DNA of 64,000 bases, taken from the NCBI GenBank assembly GCA_019055375.1, contig JAHQIW010004522.1:62001-126000 (forward strand). Reading direction: 5' to 3'. Shown here one piece after another: positions 36,390-49,000 of this stretch (position 1 is the first letter of the stretch; each line of letters begins with the position of its first letter). A program made the translations under genes and the position numbers. The notes beneath the pieces are model-generated. The model was not told where the DNA came from, ran no database searches, and saw only the letters and a list, made by a program, of their open reading frames with translations. This DNA is from Parelaphostrongylus tenuis (lineage: Eukaryota; Nematoda; Chromadorea; Rhabditida; Metastrongylidae).

Positions 36390-36583
36390 TTAACCCTTTA
36401 AGAACCACCGCTGATAGGCAGGCGACGTCGCGCCGTCGCTTGCGTGGCAGTCCAGGCAGGCGGCATTTATGTGTCTGTGGGTGCGTGTCTAGCTGTCTGC
36501 GCCTACTTTCCCGCTAGACGCGACGCCGCCGTTACAGTAGCTGAGCCAGATTTGACGTCGTGCAGCTCTCCTCAAAGGGTTAA
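36390..36583. mobile_element. piggyBac-like miniature element, 194 bp
   Basis: TTAA then CCCTTTAAGAACC at the left; CTCCTCAAAGGG then TTAA at the right. TTAA flanks and CCCT-starting inverted ends are the hallmark of piggyBac-type elements. The interior (CAGTAGCTGAGCCAGATTTG, ACGTCG) matches, in opposite orientation, the copy at 45223-45415. Confidence 0.75.
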
Positions 36584-37000
36584 TTTCTTTCGCAAATTCA
36601 GTAGTTTGGGTTTCATCACGTTCTTACTATATACGTCACCCACTACCTTACTATGCACCTATCAGTACATTCACTGATTTGAGTTCGAAAATCCGCTCAT
36701 GACTTGGAAACACCGATACCGTAATGCGGGTATGATCTGCCGTTGACCTACCGATTTCAATCGATTCTCTCCCTTTTCGAATATACCGCATCGCACCAGT
36801 GCAGCTTCTTCTCTTTGGAAATTCGGTACATCGGGCTCTACGATGTTCCTACCATGTGTCGCCTCTTCGCCATTGCTTACCTGTTAGCTCCTGTGATTTG
36901 AGCTTGGAAAAATCGATAAATCGATCGTAACAACACCTGTGCCGTAATCAGAGTGTGATCTACCTTTCTATCCACCGGGCTGCAATCAGTCTTTTTCCGG

Positions 37001-38084
37001 TCTTTCTGATTAGGAGGGAGCAAATGAAAAATCGATCTCATTTGCTGGAGAGAAACTTTTCATAGGGGTTTTAGTAACCATTCGAAAGCCGAGACTTGAC
37101 GCTACTGACCCACGTCGCTGGTTTCTGAAACACCACTTCATAACGCGTGCATCATTCAAAGATAAAATCATGTTCTATAGAATCACATGTTTTTTTTCTC
37201 TCGTCTCTCTTATCTTTCACTGGACAAAAGGCCTTCTCTAGAGTGCTAGTGCTTAAGACTATAGCACAAGCTTCAAAGAACTCAGGAATATCTTTGCTTT
37301 CTAGCGAGCTCTTTTGATCTCTTGATCTCTCTGCCGTCTTTGATTTTGCTTTGAATCCTCGTCGGACAGAGCTCTTTCTTTTGAACATTAGTATTCCCCT
37401 GATAGGGTAGTGTTTTCTGATTCTAGCAATGTGCTTATTTTCTGGAAATACGGTTTGGCAGAGGAAAGAAGATCGAGTTTTACATTTTTGGCAAGGTTGT
37501 GTACCGGCTATTCGACAAGACGAGGGCCGTAGCAGGGGCGGAGGAGGCGGGGCGTTCGATATATTGTTGTTCAATTGAGAGTTTTTCCTTCGCTTTGAAA
37601 AAAAAAAATCTCCAGATAAAACGATTAACTAAGGTACTACGAAAGTTTCTCTACACATTGGTATATTTTTTGTCTTCCAGCGAATTGTACGGATGATAAA
37701 AATGAAGGCGAAAGACGAATGCGAACTATGATCTTTGATCCGAATGCTACAGCGTTGTAAAGGGGTGTTTTGAAAAACTGGCAACGCGGGGCTGTAGCCT
37801 CAAGTCTCAGCTTTCGAATGGCTACTGACACCTTACGAAAAGTTCCTCTCCATCGAATGAGATCAGTCTGGAAATCATTTTATTTGACCGCCGACTGCGG
37901 TGTTATGATGTTCAAATAAACCCGATGGTGTGGAGTGGTGTGCAAAAACGTTTGCATCAGCCAGGATTTGAACCCAGATCAAATTAAATCGTGGGTTCAA
38001 ATCCCGGTTGACGCAAACGTTTTTGCGCACCACTCTCCATCGATTGAGATAAGCTTTTCGTTTGTTCCCTCCTAATCAGAAAGA
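37001..38084. mobile_element. Terminal-inverted-repeat element, 1.08 kb, with nested tRNA-like palindrome
   Basis: TCTTTCTGATTAGGAGGGAG at the left end is inverted at the right end (CTCCTAATCAGAAAGA), with about 25 nearly identical bases. There is no transposase frame: the 140-codon minus frame at 37574-37152 has no motif. A family A palindrome is inserted at 37928-38035, close to the right end. Confidence 0.65.
37928..38035. repeat. Compact palindromic tRNA-like element (family A)
   Basis: GTGGTGTGCAAAAACGTTTG at the left is inverted as CAAACGTTTTTGCGCACCAC at the right. Both arms carry box B (GGATTTGAACCC and GGGTTCAAATCCC) around a 20-base AT-rich centre. The whole unit could extrude as a hairpin. 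Confidence 0.75.
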
Positions 38085-38397
38085 ACCTTTTCTCCTCTAG
38101 AAACCGCGCAATCGGTATCAGTACGCTTCTTTCCTGCCAGAAATTCGTTATGTCGGGTTTCATGGTGAGGCCATCATCTGTACCCCAGTTCCCCTTATCG
38201 ATACTCCCAGTGAGTGGAGATCAAGTTAATCGCAGGTCATCGTGTATAGCTCTCAAGACCTTCTGGCCCCCTGCTCTGTTATCTACTGATCTGCCGATTC
38301 ACTAACCCATTGATATTTTTGGTAGCCTCTCGACATTGTCCAATAGCTCGCAGCTTGATGGAGCCAGATAGGAATTTGTTACAATCAAATTATAAAA

Positions 38398-38705
38398 GAA
38401 TAAAAAAGGATAAAGCTCTCGGCGTTGATCAATTCCTGAGGGATGCGCCATGCATTCGCCTTCAATTTCTAACTACGTCTGAGGTGAATGAATGCATATC
38501 TGGCCTTTACAATGTCTCGCAGTGGCCTCCCGCTGAACCAAGTCAGTGCTGCTTATCCTCCCAGACGAGTCTGATACCAGTCCGGTACCAATTTAACGAC
38601 CCCGGAGGGATGGATGGCTTGGTGAGCCATGAGCGCGAGATCGAACTATTGACCTCGTGTGCGACGCAGAGCACCTCTAACCACTGCGCCTCATGCGTTC
38701 TAATC
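38398..38705 (-). repeat. Family B SINE
   Basis: AAAAGGATAAAGCTCTCGGC, GATGCGCCATGCATTCG, CCTCCCAGACGAGTCTG, CCCCGGAGGGATGGATGG and the inverted head GATCGAACTATTGACCTCG and CTCTAACCACTGCGCC. It is nearly full length and very similar to the copy at 61130. Confidence 0.8.
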
Positions 38706-39189
38706 AAATTTATATGGGCAAATATTTATTTTTTTCTGATGAGATGGAGGTGTTTGGCAGGCTGACTGGCTTGGAGGCAATCTGATCTTCGCGGCGTCTT
38801 AGGACGGCGAATACCGCCGTAACGTCAGCTGTTCGAGTATAATTTATCATAACACCTTGTGTTTACATCGTTTATATGATTTATTGTGATAACTCATAGC
38901 TTTGTACTTTGCTGTAGTACGTGAGAGAGCTCGTCAATAGCGTGCCTATCTTAATGGACCATTTAAAAAGTCTAAGACAACATCGATTTAGTGGTCCGAG
39001 TGACGATGTCCTGACTGTCGGCATCGACATTGCACCACAACGGTCGCTTGGAAAATGCTGACTTGTGAGATTTGCGAGCAGTACTTCTCTACGAAACATG
39101 CGATATATGTGAGGAGAGATTTTCGTATAGTAGATCATAGTTGAATGGAATGTTGTGCTTATCCTATCACTACTACGAGATATGCCTGG

Positions 39190-39870
39190 CATTTATTTTC
39201 TGAGCCACGCATGTCAGTGGTCTATTGAAGAGGGCTGACTTATAGAGCCCGATACGCGTGTTTCGATCTTGCGATCTCGTCAGTCGGGCAGTTACCCTTT
39301 CTCGTCTTTTGCCAATCCTGTGTGGGTGCTTCAGTCCCCACACTAAGAGTTAGCGACGACGAACGTTATACACTCTATGTCCAGTGAAATCATCACCGAA
39401 CACAGAGCATTGTACACCTGATTGTATTGGCTGGTATATTCAATAAATCATAACTTTTGTTTCGAGTGTTTTCTCAAGACCACAGCTCAAAATAAGTCAG
39501 CCCTCATTGACGGACCACTGACATGCGTGGCCCAAAAGGTAATTACCAGGTATACAGAAATTTGAGCTGTGGTCTTAAGAAAACACTCGAAACGAATGTT
39601 ATGATATACTGAATATACCAGCCAAGAGCAAATGAATGTGACAACACTCTGTGTTTGGTGAAATTTTCACTGGACATAGAATGTAAAGCGTTCGTCGTCG
39701 CTAACTCTTAGTGTGGGGACTGGAGCACCCCACACAGGATTGGCAAAAGACGAGAAAGGGTAACTGCCCGACTGACGAGATCGCAAGATCGAAACACGTG
39801 TATCGGGCTCTATAAGTCAGCCCTCATTGACAGACCACTGACATGCGTGGCTCAAAAATAATTACCTGGC
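39190..39870. mobile_element. Large fold-back element with nested arm pieces
   Basis: Arms of about 290 bases at 39195-39487 and 39566-39862 are inverted and over 90 percent alike by eye (AGAGCCCGATACGCGTGTTT against AAACACGTGTATCGGGCTCT; ACTAAGAGTTAGCGACGACG against CGTCGTCGCTAACTCTTAGT). Between them, 39493-39566 repeats the outer tip (AAGTCAGCCCTCATTGACGG, CTGACATGCGTGG), so the element has a second end inside its centre. Confidence 0.75.
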
Positions 39871-40252
39871 ATATAGAAATTTGAGCTGTGGTTCTAAGAA
39901 AACACTCGAAACGAAAGATATGATATCACGAGATATTAAGCCAGACGTGATGTCTCTGCAGCAATACGGGTACTTTTTTCTTCATCACACCCATTTTCAA
40001 CTCTTTAAAAAAGCACCTTTTTCTTTTTTTTTCCAAAGTTTAATAGACATTTAATAGCTCATACTTCGAGAATATTTACGGTGTAGTTTTGTTTCACGCT
40101 CAAGAATTTTTCTGCTGGACAAGGCTTTTCCTTTAGATTGTTAGTAATCATTTAATAGCTTACATCTCTGCAATTTCAGAAGTCTACTTGATCTTTGAAA
40201 AGGATTTTTTATTGCATTGTATACTGAAAACATGATTTGGTACTTTTTGGTC

Positions 40253-40724
40253 TTAAGGGGACAAATGTAAAAACTCTCATCGCTAGACAGGAACTTTTCA
40301 TAGGAGAGTCAGTAATCATTTGAAAGCTTAGTGTTCTGGCTACGCCCCATGTCGCCGGATTTTGATAAATCTTTTTTTGACGTTGTTACAGAAGGAAATT
40401 TCATTCGTTACAGGCGCGCATAATTTTTCGCCGACCGGAGCTCTTTTCGGTCTTTTCTGGATATGAGCATAGCGTTCTAATCAGCAAACATTACGCTATC
40501 GAATGATTGCTAATAGTCCAAGGAAAGAGCCCTGTTCGACGAGATTATTTGCGCGTCTGAGGCTATTTATATCTTGGATTTTCCATCGTCATAAAATGGT
40601 GTTTTGAAAAACTGGCCACGTGGGGCTGTAGCCAGACATCTCAGCTCTTAGAATGATTACTAACACTCCTATGAAAAGTTCTTCTCCCGGAACTGAGATC
40701 GGTTTTTCATTTGTCCCCTTATAC
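40253..40724. mobile_element. Inverted-repeat element flanked by TTAA/TTAT
   Basis: TTAA then GGGGACAAATG at the left; CATTTGTCCCC then TTAT at the right. The interior resembles the large TTAA family (ATCATTTGAAAGCTTAG blocks). It is non-coding. Confidence 0.5.
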
Positions 40725-42425
40725 CGAAGAATACCTAGGACTGTATCTCACATAAGACGCCCATTCCTTGTTTCGGTATGTGAATGAGATCTCGCAATAT
40801 TGGCATCAAGCCATCTCGCTTTCGGGATCTTGTGCAACCCTAGCCGAGAAGAAATGCCTGCCAAGTGCGAAGCTCAATCTTTTTTTGGCTGCAACAACCC
40901 ATCAGTAGATCTCTTTGAGAAACCAAGCATACCATTGGAATTTACAGGATTTGTGCTATCGAATAGTTATTCAAAGTCGAGAAGAAAAGCTGTGTCCAGT
41001 GAAAATTGCTTGAGCGTGAAATATAGATTTATCTTTATCGATAGAGTGCAATGGAAGAATTTTTTCGAAGGCCATTCACATCCTCAAAGTTCTCGAAATT
41101 TAAGCTATCAAATCTTTAGAAAAAAGCAAAAAACACGTTCTTCATAAAGGGCTGAAATTGGGGCCGGTTAGGGTCAAGTATCACACGTTCAAGAACAGCG
41201 TCTCCAGAACAATTCATCATCGCCATGGCTTTCGAGGATATACCATTATCGGGTTAATAACTCGATGAATGTAGACGGAATGGCTCGCTATTCTTTCGAC
41301 AATGCTCTTTTTTCCTATCTTCAATGGGAATGACCTCCCGACTTCTTGTTGCCTTCTCGGCTTCTTTGGCTGCCACTTTGGTGGTATGACAGTTCGACGT
41401 TCACGCGAAGATAGCAGAAAAGAAATACCGAAAGGAGAGCGAGCTGCTCAGTCTATATTTATCGTGTACTCGAGCAAGTCCATTCCGGTAGTAATTCGAA
41501 ATATCTCCAGTTGAAGTTCATTTTTGTGTGGGCGTTTTGCTTCTAAAAATTGACTATCACTAATTCAATTAGGCTTCTGCAACTTGTAGCATTTTCTTCG
41601 TATTATTAGTAATCATTCGATAGCGTACGTTTCAACGATTCCAACGGTGTGCTCATTTGGTGGAAAGACCGCTTCATTGCAGTGTAGCAGGGAAAATAAG
41701 ATTTAGTTTCACATATTCGGCGAGCTTGTTTACCGGCCACCGCGTGGGGGGGGGCGGGTCTTTCGATCGGTGCGTGGCGCGTTAAACATGTAGGGTGCAA
41801 TTTGTTTTGAGATGGGAGTCTTCTCACAGCTTTGAAGAAATTGCACATAAAGCGATTGACTCAGATACTACGAGGTTTTCTCCACACCCGCATATGATTT
41901 TCGTGCTTTTCGCATGGCAAAATGAGAGCACGCAGAGGGTGCGAAACATAATTTTATTTTGAATGCTACGTGTTATAAATAGGCTTTTTTGAAAACCGGA
42001 TACGTACGGCTCTAGCCAGAGATCTAAGCTTTCGATTGATTACTGACACACCTCAGAAAAATTCCTGTCCAGCGAATGAGCTCGATCATTCATTAATCGC
42101 CGTCTGACATATAAGTACCGAAAACTTATTTGATTGTGGGTGACTCTCCTTTAGTGTTCAGCTGGTAATCAGGGATAGGGTCTTTCTTTGGTTTTGACAT
42201 TGTGTGGCCGCCACCTCTTGCTAAAAGAACCATTTTTGAGTTGACGAAGAGTCGATATAATTACGGGTATATAATCTGCAGGATAAATTGTTCTGGGGAG
42301 TTATTCTGTTCCAAGGTTCAGACACGGTTAGAGACCTAAAGCAAGCCAAACTAATGAGAACATGGCGATTTTTACCCATTAGGACAGAAGATTTACAGGC
42401 AGTGCACTTCACGCATGCATGCCTT
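40725..42425. other. Intergenic repeats, no gene
   Basis: A 115-codon frame at 40800-41147 lies in diverged repeat sequence of the same large family (AATAGTTATTCAAAG, TTTGAGAAACCAAG). No motif and no splice support. Confidence 0.4.
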
Positions 42426-42426
42426 G

Positions 42427-42833
42427 TTGATCCTTTGAGGACGACGTGCATCCGTTCGGATGCACGATTTTTCAGAGGCCTTTTTCGGTGGGCAGAGCTT
42501 TTTCCATAAAGTTATAATAGTCATGTAAAAGCTTGAAAACTATGTTTTCGATGCTGTGCTCTGTTTCTAAAAGTACCTTTTCAGTGCGTTATAGCGGCCG
42601 AGAGAAAATTGCGTTTCACCTTTGGCACGCATTATCTTCACGGCTTGTGTTTGTACTTGGCTTTTCGCAAGACTTTTAGTAGCCTTTTTGGGAAACGAGC
42701 ACATCATTAAAATCGCCGTTTTTCAAGTTATCGAAAGGCTAATAAAAGTCCATGGCAAAAGCGCTGTTTAGCAAAAAAGGCCTTTTGATAATAACGCTTG
42801 TGGATGGGGTGCGTGCCGTTACCGAAGGGTTAA
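42427..42833. mobile_element. Large TTAA-family element, 407 bp
   Basis: Left end TTGA then TCCTTTGAGGACGACGTGC; right end GTGCGTGCCGTTACCGAAGG then GTTAA. It lies about 160 bases upstream of the MAGUK 5' acceptor and may contribute to its promoter region. Confidence 0.5.
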
Positions 42834-42994
42834 AGGCTTTAGTAGCCATGATCGTCCCTGAACTAATTTCCTAAAATTGAGAGATTTTCTGATTGTCGTG
42901 TCCGATCATGAGTTTGAAATCTATAGATCATTTTCATCTCTTTTGAAGCAATAGATCTGAGTTCATGACATTTTTATGCCTCGGTAATCGCTCA

Positions 42995-43038
42995 TATTTT
43001 CAGAGATGGAAAAGAATTGGAATATCGTCTAAGTGAGA
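42995..43038 (+). promoter_or_regulatory. 5' UTR of the MAGUK gene with spliced-leader-like acceptor and a short uORF
   Basis: ATATTTTCAG ending at 43003 matches the nematode trans-splice acceptor. It is followed by a 35-base leader holding an upstream ATG at 43006 whose eight-codon frame (MEKNWNIV) stops at 43030-43032, in frame with and six bases before the main ATG at 43039. If trans-splicing occurs here, the uORF would be in the mature mRNA and could reduce translation. Confidence 0.45.
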
Positions 43039-46000
43039 ATGAGTCATGAGGAAGTTAAAGATCCTCCAAGGGACTCGTCGAGTGATTTTGCCGGAAAATT
43101 TGAAGCGATTCTTCTCACACTTTTCGAAGAGTACAAGAAGGACGCACCGAGAAAGCTGACAGATCGCCAGAAAAATGTCGCTCATTCTCTCCAAGAGTTT
43201 ATCGTTTCAGGCGGTCTTCAACTCGACAAATCGTGAGTGCTGTCTCTTGCCTTTAGCCTTTGTTAACACTTTGATGAGTAACTTTTGCTTTTCGACCGTT
43301 TCTCTTCATTTAGAATCAGGGACACGATGGCGAACAATACGTGTAGACAAAAGCATAATCTCTTATAAGTCCTGACACTCTAATTATATTTTCAGGGACC
43401 TATTTATTAGTCTGAGAATTGAAACCTGCTCTAGCATATTTCCCACTTAGGTGACATCTGCTTTCTTGGGGACAACTTTGTTTAGAAGTCGCAATATCGA
43501 TCTTGAATAGGGAAGGGACATGCCTCATTGCGATCATTAAGGCGCTTATTTAATCATCTTTCCCGGACCCAAGGCATTCTTCGTTCTCAGGTGGTTAATT
43601 ATCTGCCAGACCTGTATGGAAATGGCCGACTTTCTCCAGGCAGAGTGGTACCGTCCCAGGACAGCAATCCCAGGATTATGCGGATGTAACGGACAGTCGT
43701 GAGCAATTCGGAAAGTCATCTTTCAAAGCGTCATCGGGGCTTGTAAATCCGGGACTTTTCGTAGATGATGGATATGAGGTAATATGTCGAATGAGATCTA
43801 CACTAACATCTAGTGTCGGGTGCTTTTCGAAAAGAGGATTAATGACAAAATGGAAGTGAATTCTGACTATTTACGAGCTTCATTGGCTTTCAGACTCTTA
43901 TTGGGCCGTACATCCTTTGTCGTTCGTCGTAAATTTGACACTAGGGACAATCCAATCCGGCAGTAAATCACTGCGTGGCTAATGGGCGTCTGGGGGGTCG
44001 CTACAGTGTAATTACGAAGCTTGTCTCTCACATTCTCAGCGTCAGGAGGAGAACTTTGGGGCTTTTAGTGTTGAGAATTTCAGTGACCCACCGGTAGAAG
44101 CTCCTCTATTCTTGCCTGTGACTGATAGAACTTCTTTTATCTTCCTGATTGTAGGTGATCTCCAAAGGTCAGGCATACTATAATTCCTTAGGAATCGGCA
44201 TAGGTGTCTCACTGATTAGAGGAGGGTCCAAAAAATTGCAAGTATATGCATTTGTTCTCTAAGTCACTTATCAAAATAGATACGAAAGTCCTCTAGAAAG
44301 CCTTCATTGCCGTTTTTATCCCTATGGTTTGTACATATTACCTTCATCTCAGGAACGATCGTCTCGACAAAGTTTTGTTTGAGCTTAGGAACTACAATCA
44401 ATATAAGCTGCTTTAAGTCTCTCCTATAATCTCAGTGCTATCAATCAAGAACTTTTTTCTTTTTTTTTCTCCTTCGGAGCCAATTACCCCAAATTTTGTC
44501 GCACTGATGAAGAAGACGAAGACAACAGAAATGTTAGCCGTGTAGGGTTTCCTTAACAATATCGTGGTTATAGCTTGGTCATCGAAAGTACGAAGTAAGT
44601 TCGTTTTTTTTTCCGAGGATGTTTAGTGGTATGCAAGACATTCTATTCCGAAGGAGAACTGAACCCGCATTTCATCCACATCGGAAGCGCGTGTTACCAT
44701 TAGACCCCGAATCCACAGCTTTGCTACCAGTTTTTAAGTCACAACATTGTTTTCGCGATCTTATTACTTATTTATTAATTGAATCTATTATTTCGCGATT
44801 CAGAAAAGCCTTTCTTTGAATGTATATAGATTTTCGGGAATTTATTCTACCGCTTTTATAGCAGTCTCATGATGATATGCCAGACTCTTGAACCTCGGTT
44901 AGGAGTTGAAACCGCGTCTAAGCCTTTTGCGAAGCTGTGTGGTAACCACTGCGCTGTCGAGGCTCCTGTTCTGCTATCACTCTTCTTGCCATACAAGTTT
45001 TGTGTTACTCTGAATTAATCAGTATCCCCTTTAGTGATCTTCCCATATTTGTTGGTAGTCCAACTTTGACACGGAATATGTCCCATTGGGATCCTCATGA
45101 CTGACTTCAAGTTAAAGTTTTAGAGTCAATTATGCTCTTGGAATCCCTGTTTCGTGATCTTATCTAGTCAGTTAGTGTTATGGGGTTCATATTTATTGAA
45201 TGTTTATGAAATGAAGTTGTTTTTAACCCTTCGAGGATCATATGATACGTTCCGTACCGAACCGCGCGACGTCAAATCTCACTCAGCTGCTGTGATGTCG
45301 ACGTTGCGCCTCATGGGAAGGCAGACAGACAGCCAGAAATGCTGCGTGTCTGCGACTGCGCGCAAACGATGTCGCAGCGCCGCTTGCCCATCAGCAGTGG
45401 CCCTCGAAGGGTTAAAATCCTTCCGTTACTCGTTGCAGTTAATTTTTCTCCATTGAAGAGCTGCCGAAGCGACATCCCTATGTGATGCGTTCATCAGTGA
45501 TTGGGAATCAACCGGCATAAAATCTGCAGCTGTACAACAACTGATCGCCTTGCTGAGTCGACCACATGTCCGAGTAAGTATGTGGGCAATTGATCCAGAA
45601 GAATTCTTCTTATTTTACTACCTCTATAGCAGCGTTATGATGTGATAATTATATATTTGAGGATGTTGATTAGTATACAAAACTTCGGAGGATCTCAGAC
45701 AGAAGTTGAACCCGCGTTTCACTCTTACTGCAGCGCGTTCTGACCACTGGGCTGCCGAGGCCCCTGCTCTGCTTTAGCTCTTTTTGCGATTGAAAATTTT
45801 CTCTTGGTAATGACGAGATGCGGGTTCAACTCCTGTCTGAAGTCATCCAAAGTTTTGCATGTCACCCAGCATCTCTGGAGAGATGGACGAGTGCTCAGTG
45901 AAATGCTATAATGTCGTCTGATAGGATTAGAAATTCTATGGATTGGTAGTTCTCTATGACTTGTGGCATCATCTTTACATCATGGTCTCATGCCATATGT

Positions 46001-49000
46001 CCAATAAGATCCTGTATTCTTGGCCACAACATATCATGACCTGACTTTTCCTACGCGAGGTTGCTATCTTCTTTAAAAACGAGGGCTAACGATTCGGTGA
46101 TTTCTCCTTCCACAACTCGCCTAACTAACAGGTAACAGGTTGTGTAAGAAGTCCGTGCCGTTTTGGTTGACTAAAATGATTCTTACAACGAAGTTACATG
46201 ACTTCGGGTTGTTCAATTGCACATTTTATTGCGAACATTTTAGTTTAACAACTAGCCTATATTTGCTTCAAGATGGAACTGTCTTGAGAATAAATTCACT
46301 TGCTACTCATGCACAAATGCCGCGTGGGAGAATTTTGCTAATAAAAAGGCAGGCAAATTAATGGAGTTTGGGACCACCATAAGGTTGCAGAAAGGACGGC
46401 TAGGAAGTAGTTCGCAATGTTCAAAGCTGGAGGGAACGGATTGGAGGATCAATCACGCCTGAGTCTTCCACAAGAAGTCGATCGTCAAGCTGCGCTTGAG
46501 ATGCTCGAAGAGATTCCCTCAATGACATGACGATTGCTTGGTGAAGCGCTCAATTGTTGCTTCAAGACCATCGCCAACATCCTGCATGAATTGGTTAAGG
46601 TGTGGAAAAGTCAAGTGGGTGCCATATAGATTGACTGAAGCCCCTTCGAGACGGAAAAAATTGCTGAAGTTGTTCATTGTCATCTCGGTTGGTACGCTCG
46701 TGAGCCCAGCTTTTCCTGAGCGACATCATCACTTTTGACGATAAGTGGAAGGTCCTTCGGGAACCCTCTTCAAGCACAATAAGTGAAAATATCTTGATCT
46801 ATTAGTTTGTCTTGTGTTCGAAACTTTTTTGACACTTTAGTGATCCGTTTTCACAGTTTTTTTCCCACTGGGGACCCGATTCGCTTTATTCGTTTTTCGT
46901 CTTCTTCCTGAACCTTCCTGAATCTTCGTAGGATACTAGTTGAGCGAGCTTTCTCGCAATCTCGAGGATAGCCTGGCTGCGGTGTTCCAAAGGGCGTTCT
47001 CAATGAGTGCCAGATAACTACTCGGCCACGGCGCTCCTGTTCGAAATTAAGTGTTGCAAAAATCAAGAGCCTGGCGGCTACCGCGAGGTTTCGTACTGTG
47101 ATCTGTCAAATATCGACAATTGCGAGTACACCTGATTGAATCTTCCTACAAACACGTCCGCCCAACGTGTGCGTGGCGTCCTGGGCGTCGAGTGTAACCA
47201 CTTGTAGTCCACTCGGTTAGTTCGTTTTAGTCCCTTTGTCAGTATCTGACGCCTATCTGTGGCTACGGAAATCTTCTGGATCATGAAGATGAGACAAATT
47301 CCGGATATCTGAGCTCCGCAAGCTGGCTAGATGTTGTGAGTGCCGCACTAGATCTCAGAAAACATTGTTCGAGCGCTCTGTGAGTTGCTCGCAGCAGTTT
47401 CGACGTGAATGAGGTATCAGTCCACGCTTCTGCTGCATGACAAAACCCTGAAGAGGACTGTCGAATTCAAAAAGGTGAGTGCGGAGTATGGGGTCCGCTG
47501 CCTGGTCAGTGGCTTCTTTGAAAGGCCCAAGTGCGGACCATGGTGCTCTCCTTCTCCTGTTTAGTTCCTCCTTCACTGTGTTCGTCATGTTCATTGAAAA
47601 TCGTATTGAGGAATCAAAAGTGCCACGAACTTTCTACAAAATCCTATTACCTAGTGAAGGAGATCACCAGGTGTTGTTGTAAGACGTTGTAAATAGAGAA
47701 ATAATGATCTAGTAGTAATAACAGTAATCATGATCAACAGTAGTAATGAACTTATTACATTGGTGACCTCGTCCCATAAGTAGTCTAGCAGATGTGAGTA
47801 AGGCGAACTACCCAAAACGTTAATCCCTAAGGGACTACGTGTGCCGGTTGCGGTACACGATTGTTTGAAGGCTTTTCTCGCATTACAAAGCTTTTCTCTT
47901 AGGCAGTCAGTAATCATTCGAAAGCTTAAATCTTTGCGATCTCTAGAGTATGTTTAGTTCTTGAGAAGGACCTTTTTATTACGTTGTTCCAACGAAAATA
48001 GAATTATGTTTAACACTCAATTTGATTGACTTAGTAGGCTGAGGCTTGTATATGGCTATTTGCCAAACTCTTACAGGTAATTCAATAGACCAAATCTTCA
48101 AGATTTTGATGTTGTAATTGGTTTTTTGAAAGATGCTCATGGAACGCTGTATGAGCCAAAAAAAAAGATCACGTTTCACACTCCAAGTTTCCATCGTACG
48201 GGAACGTTTTATATGGACGAAAAACATATGGCCATGTAGAGTAAACATGAAATATGAGAGGAATGCAAAAAAACCTGATGTTTTACCTTCCAAGTGGAAG
48301 AAAAACCTTAGTTGAATACGAAAATCGCGCGCGGTTTGCGAGTTGCGCTGCGATCGATCAACTGCCGTCCCTAAAGGGTTAACCATCTTGAAGAGGATAC
48401 CAACTTCGCTCAGGCTTTATAGTCTATGAGGAAGGATCGCGAAATAGTTATCATCTTGGATGCCGATGTTCAGAGAAAGCCGAGCTTTTGATTATCGGCT
48501 GAAGCTTTGATTTTTCCGCATTCATAAAAGGAATGAAGGAATGTCGTATCTTTGCAATGAGTTACTGGCACGCAGATCGGTCCCTTATGATTAGACTTGG
48601 TGCACTCTAGGCTAAAGTCTCTCTGAGAATTGTGTTGTAGTAACTTTAAAGCCAAGTGCGACCTCAATTACGTGAATAATTTATGACCATTACACATTGG
48701 GTTTACTGCCACAACCGATTAGTCGCTAGAGTTTAGGGTGCGATGATAAGTGCTGAAGATATAGCGGCGAATAGATATATGCCGAAACTTCCAGCCGTAC
48801 CTTTCGAAGTCGACGAGGATGAGGGTATCGCCGTAAAAGTTGTAAGTTTTTTCTTATGGTTTTTTTGAAGCTTTTTTGCTGCTTGAATGATTTATCCTCA
48901 GCTTATTTTTCTATAATTTTAGGTTTTTCTCTAGGCTTTGGCACTAGAGCAATAAGCACCAAACTTATTCAGCAGAAGCAACTAAAATTACATGGTTTTG

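Noticed and set aside
37152..37574. 140-codon minus-strand frame as a transposase of the 1.08-kb element
   Set aside because: It is basic and low in motif content, with no DDE/DDD pattern and no similarity that I recognise.
47479..47682. Plus-strand frame ending FVMFIENRIEESK
   Set aside because: It is antisense to the RTE reverse-transcriptase remnant, which reads clearly on the minus strand.
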